From Lachnospiraceae bacterium (GTDB lineage Bacteria; Bacillota; Clostridia; Lachnospirales; Lachnospiraceae): DNA of 7,146 bases. The notes below the pieces were generated by a model. It saw only the letters and a program-made list of their open reading frames with translations. It made no database searches and was not told where the DNA came from. Location of the stretch: positions 1 through 7,146 of the forward strand of contig JAILNW010000409.1 of the NCBI GenBank assembly GCA_024691145.1. Reading direction: 5' to 3'. Positions 6,699-7,146 of this stretch are shown one piece after another (positions within the stretch are counted from its first letter, which is position 1; each line of letters begins with the position of its first letter). The position numbers and the translations under genes are program-made.

Positions 6699-6747
6699 AT
6701 AATATATATTTGTAACTATTATTCTATAAAATGTGCGAGGGTTACTT

Positions 6748-7116
6748 ATGAAGAAAAATATATCAAATCAAAAAAGGGAAGCAAACTATGACCTGCTAAG
6801 AATTGTATGTGCCATAACAATAATTGCCTGTCATGTAAGTGCCACCTATAAAGCAGCTATAACAGATCCTGACATATTCGGCAAACTATATTCTGAACAT
6901 CTGCCTACAATAATTATATATAATACACTGTCAAGATTTGCAGTTCCATGTTTTATGATGCTTTCAGGAGCATTTTTAGTTTCAAATAATAATAATATTC
7001 ATTTTAAAAATTTTTACAAAAAATCATATCATTCAATTGTAATACCAACCATTATTTTTTCTATTTTCTATTTGTGTTTCAGTGAGGTTATATCAGTATT
7101 AATTGTATTCGTATAA
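6748..7116 (+). pseudogene. Membrane acyltransferase family 3, N-terminal part; frame stops early (possible frameshift)
   Basis: The 122 visible residues begin MKKNISNQKREANYDLLRIV and match the N-terminus of acyltransferase 3 family membrane proteins, which O-acetylate or O-acylate cell-surface sugars. Seen are the YDLLRIVCAITIIACHVS helix with the family's conserved His29, the loop-helix LSRFAVPCFMMLSGAFLV (61-78) with Arg63, and a third hydrophobic segment (about 97-122). Full members have about 330-380 residues and around ten membrane helices, so this frame ends at TAA 7114-7116 after only three. From 7113 another frame stays open to the window edge (ATA AGG AAA GGA..., reading IRKGYIPYRT), compatible with loss of one base near 7111-7116, but only 11 codons remain to judge. 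ATG 6748 is chosen over GTG 6733 because GAGGG (6737-6741) lies 6 bases before it. A short working protein is less likely. The strong promoter suggests the gene is or recently was expressed. Confidence 0.6.
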
Positions 7117-7146
7117 GGAAAGGATACATCCCTTATAGAACATATT

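Noticed and set aside
6985..6996. Four AAT repeats in the acyltransferase gene, considered as a phase-variation tract
   Set aside because: Slippage by three bases would only change the number of Asn residues and could not explain the early stop.

Overview
The window reads as a piece of a low-GC Gram-positive chromosome, most likely from Clostridia and plausibly a gut Lachnospiraceae. That placement is an inference. It rests on AT-rich DNA, strong AGGAGG-like ribosome sites, sigma-A-type promoters, the PyrK/PyrD class 1B enzyme pair, and the general look of the proteins; no rRNA or other marker gene is present.

Positions 1-5791 (minus strand) hold a tightly packed operon for de novo pyrimidine synthesis. 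It is transcribed right to left as pyrC (dihydroorotase), pyrF (OMP decarboxylase, long subfamily), a trpB2-type tryptophan synthase beta-chain gene, pyrK and pyrD (two subunits of the NAD-linked dihydroorotate dehydrogenase). The 5' part of a polysaccharide flippase-like gene follows, 21 bp after pyrD, and runs off the left edge. Gaps are 15-71 bp. Together these enzymes convert carbamoyl-aspartate to orotate and OMP to UMP; the intervening orotate phosphoribosyltransferase (pyrE) is not seen, nor are pyrB or carAB. The odd members are the trpB2 gene, with no trpA beside it, and the flippase. A perfect 10-bp inverted repeat lies between trpB and pyrK and could split the operon into two expression units.

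Positions 5792-5970 are a compact divergent promoter region. A TTGACA/TAAAAT promoter points left to pyrC and a TTGCTA/TATAAT promoter points right. The pyrC leader is only about 55 nt, which leaves little room for a PyrR-type attenuator.

Positions 5971-6627 (plus strand) hold a 69-residue zinc-ribbon protein with a TTG start and a MIF/phenylpyruvate-tautomerase family protein, followed by a clear intrinsic terminator. Positions 6628-7146 carry a perfect-consensus sigma-A promoter and the start of a membrane acyltransferase (family 3). Its reading frame stops after 122 codons, far short of the family length, which suggests a truncation or frameshift near the window edge.

Most of the window is conventional metabolism. 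I do not see a CRISPR array, mobile element, tRNA or rRNA, and I do not claim a new defence or biosynthetic system. The points most worth a second look are the trpB2 insertion with its adjoining hairpin, the flippase tail of the operon, and the interrupted acyltransferase.
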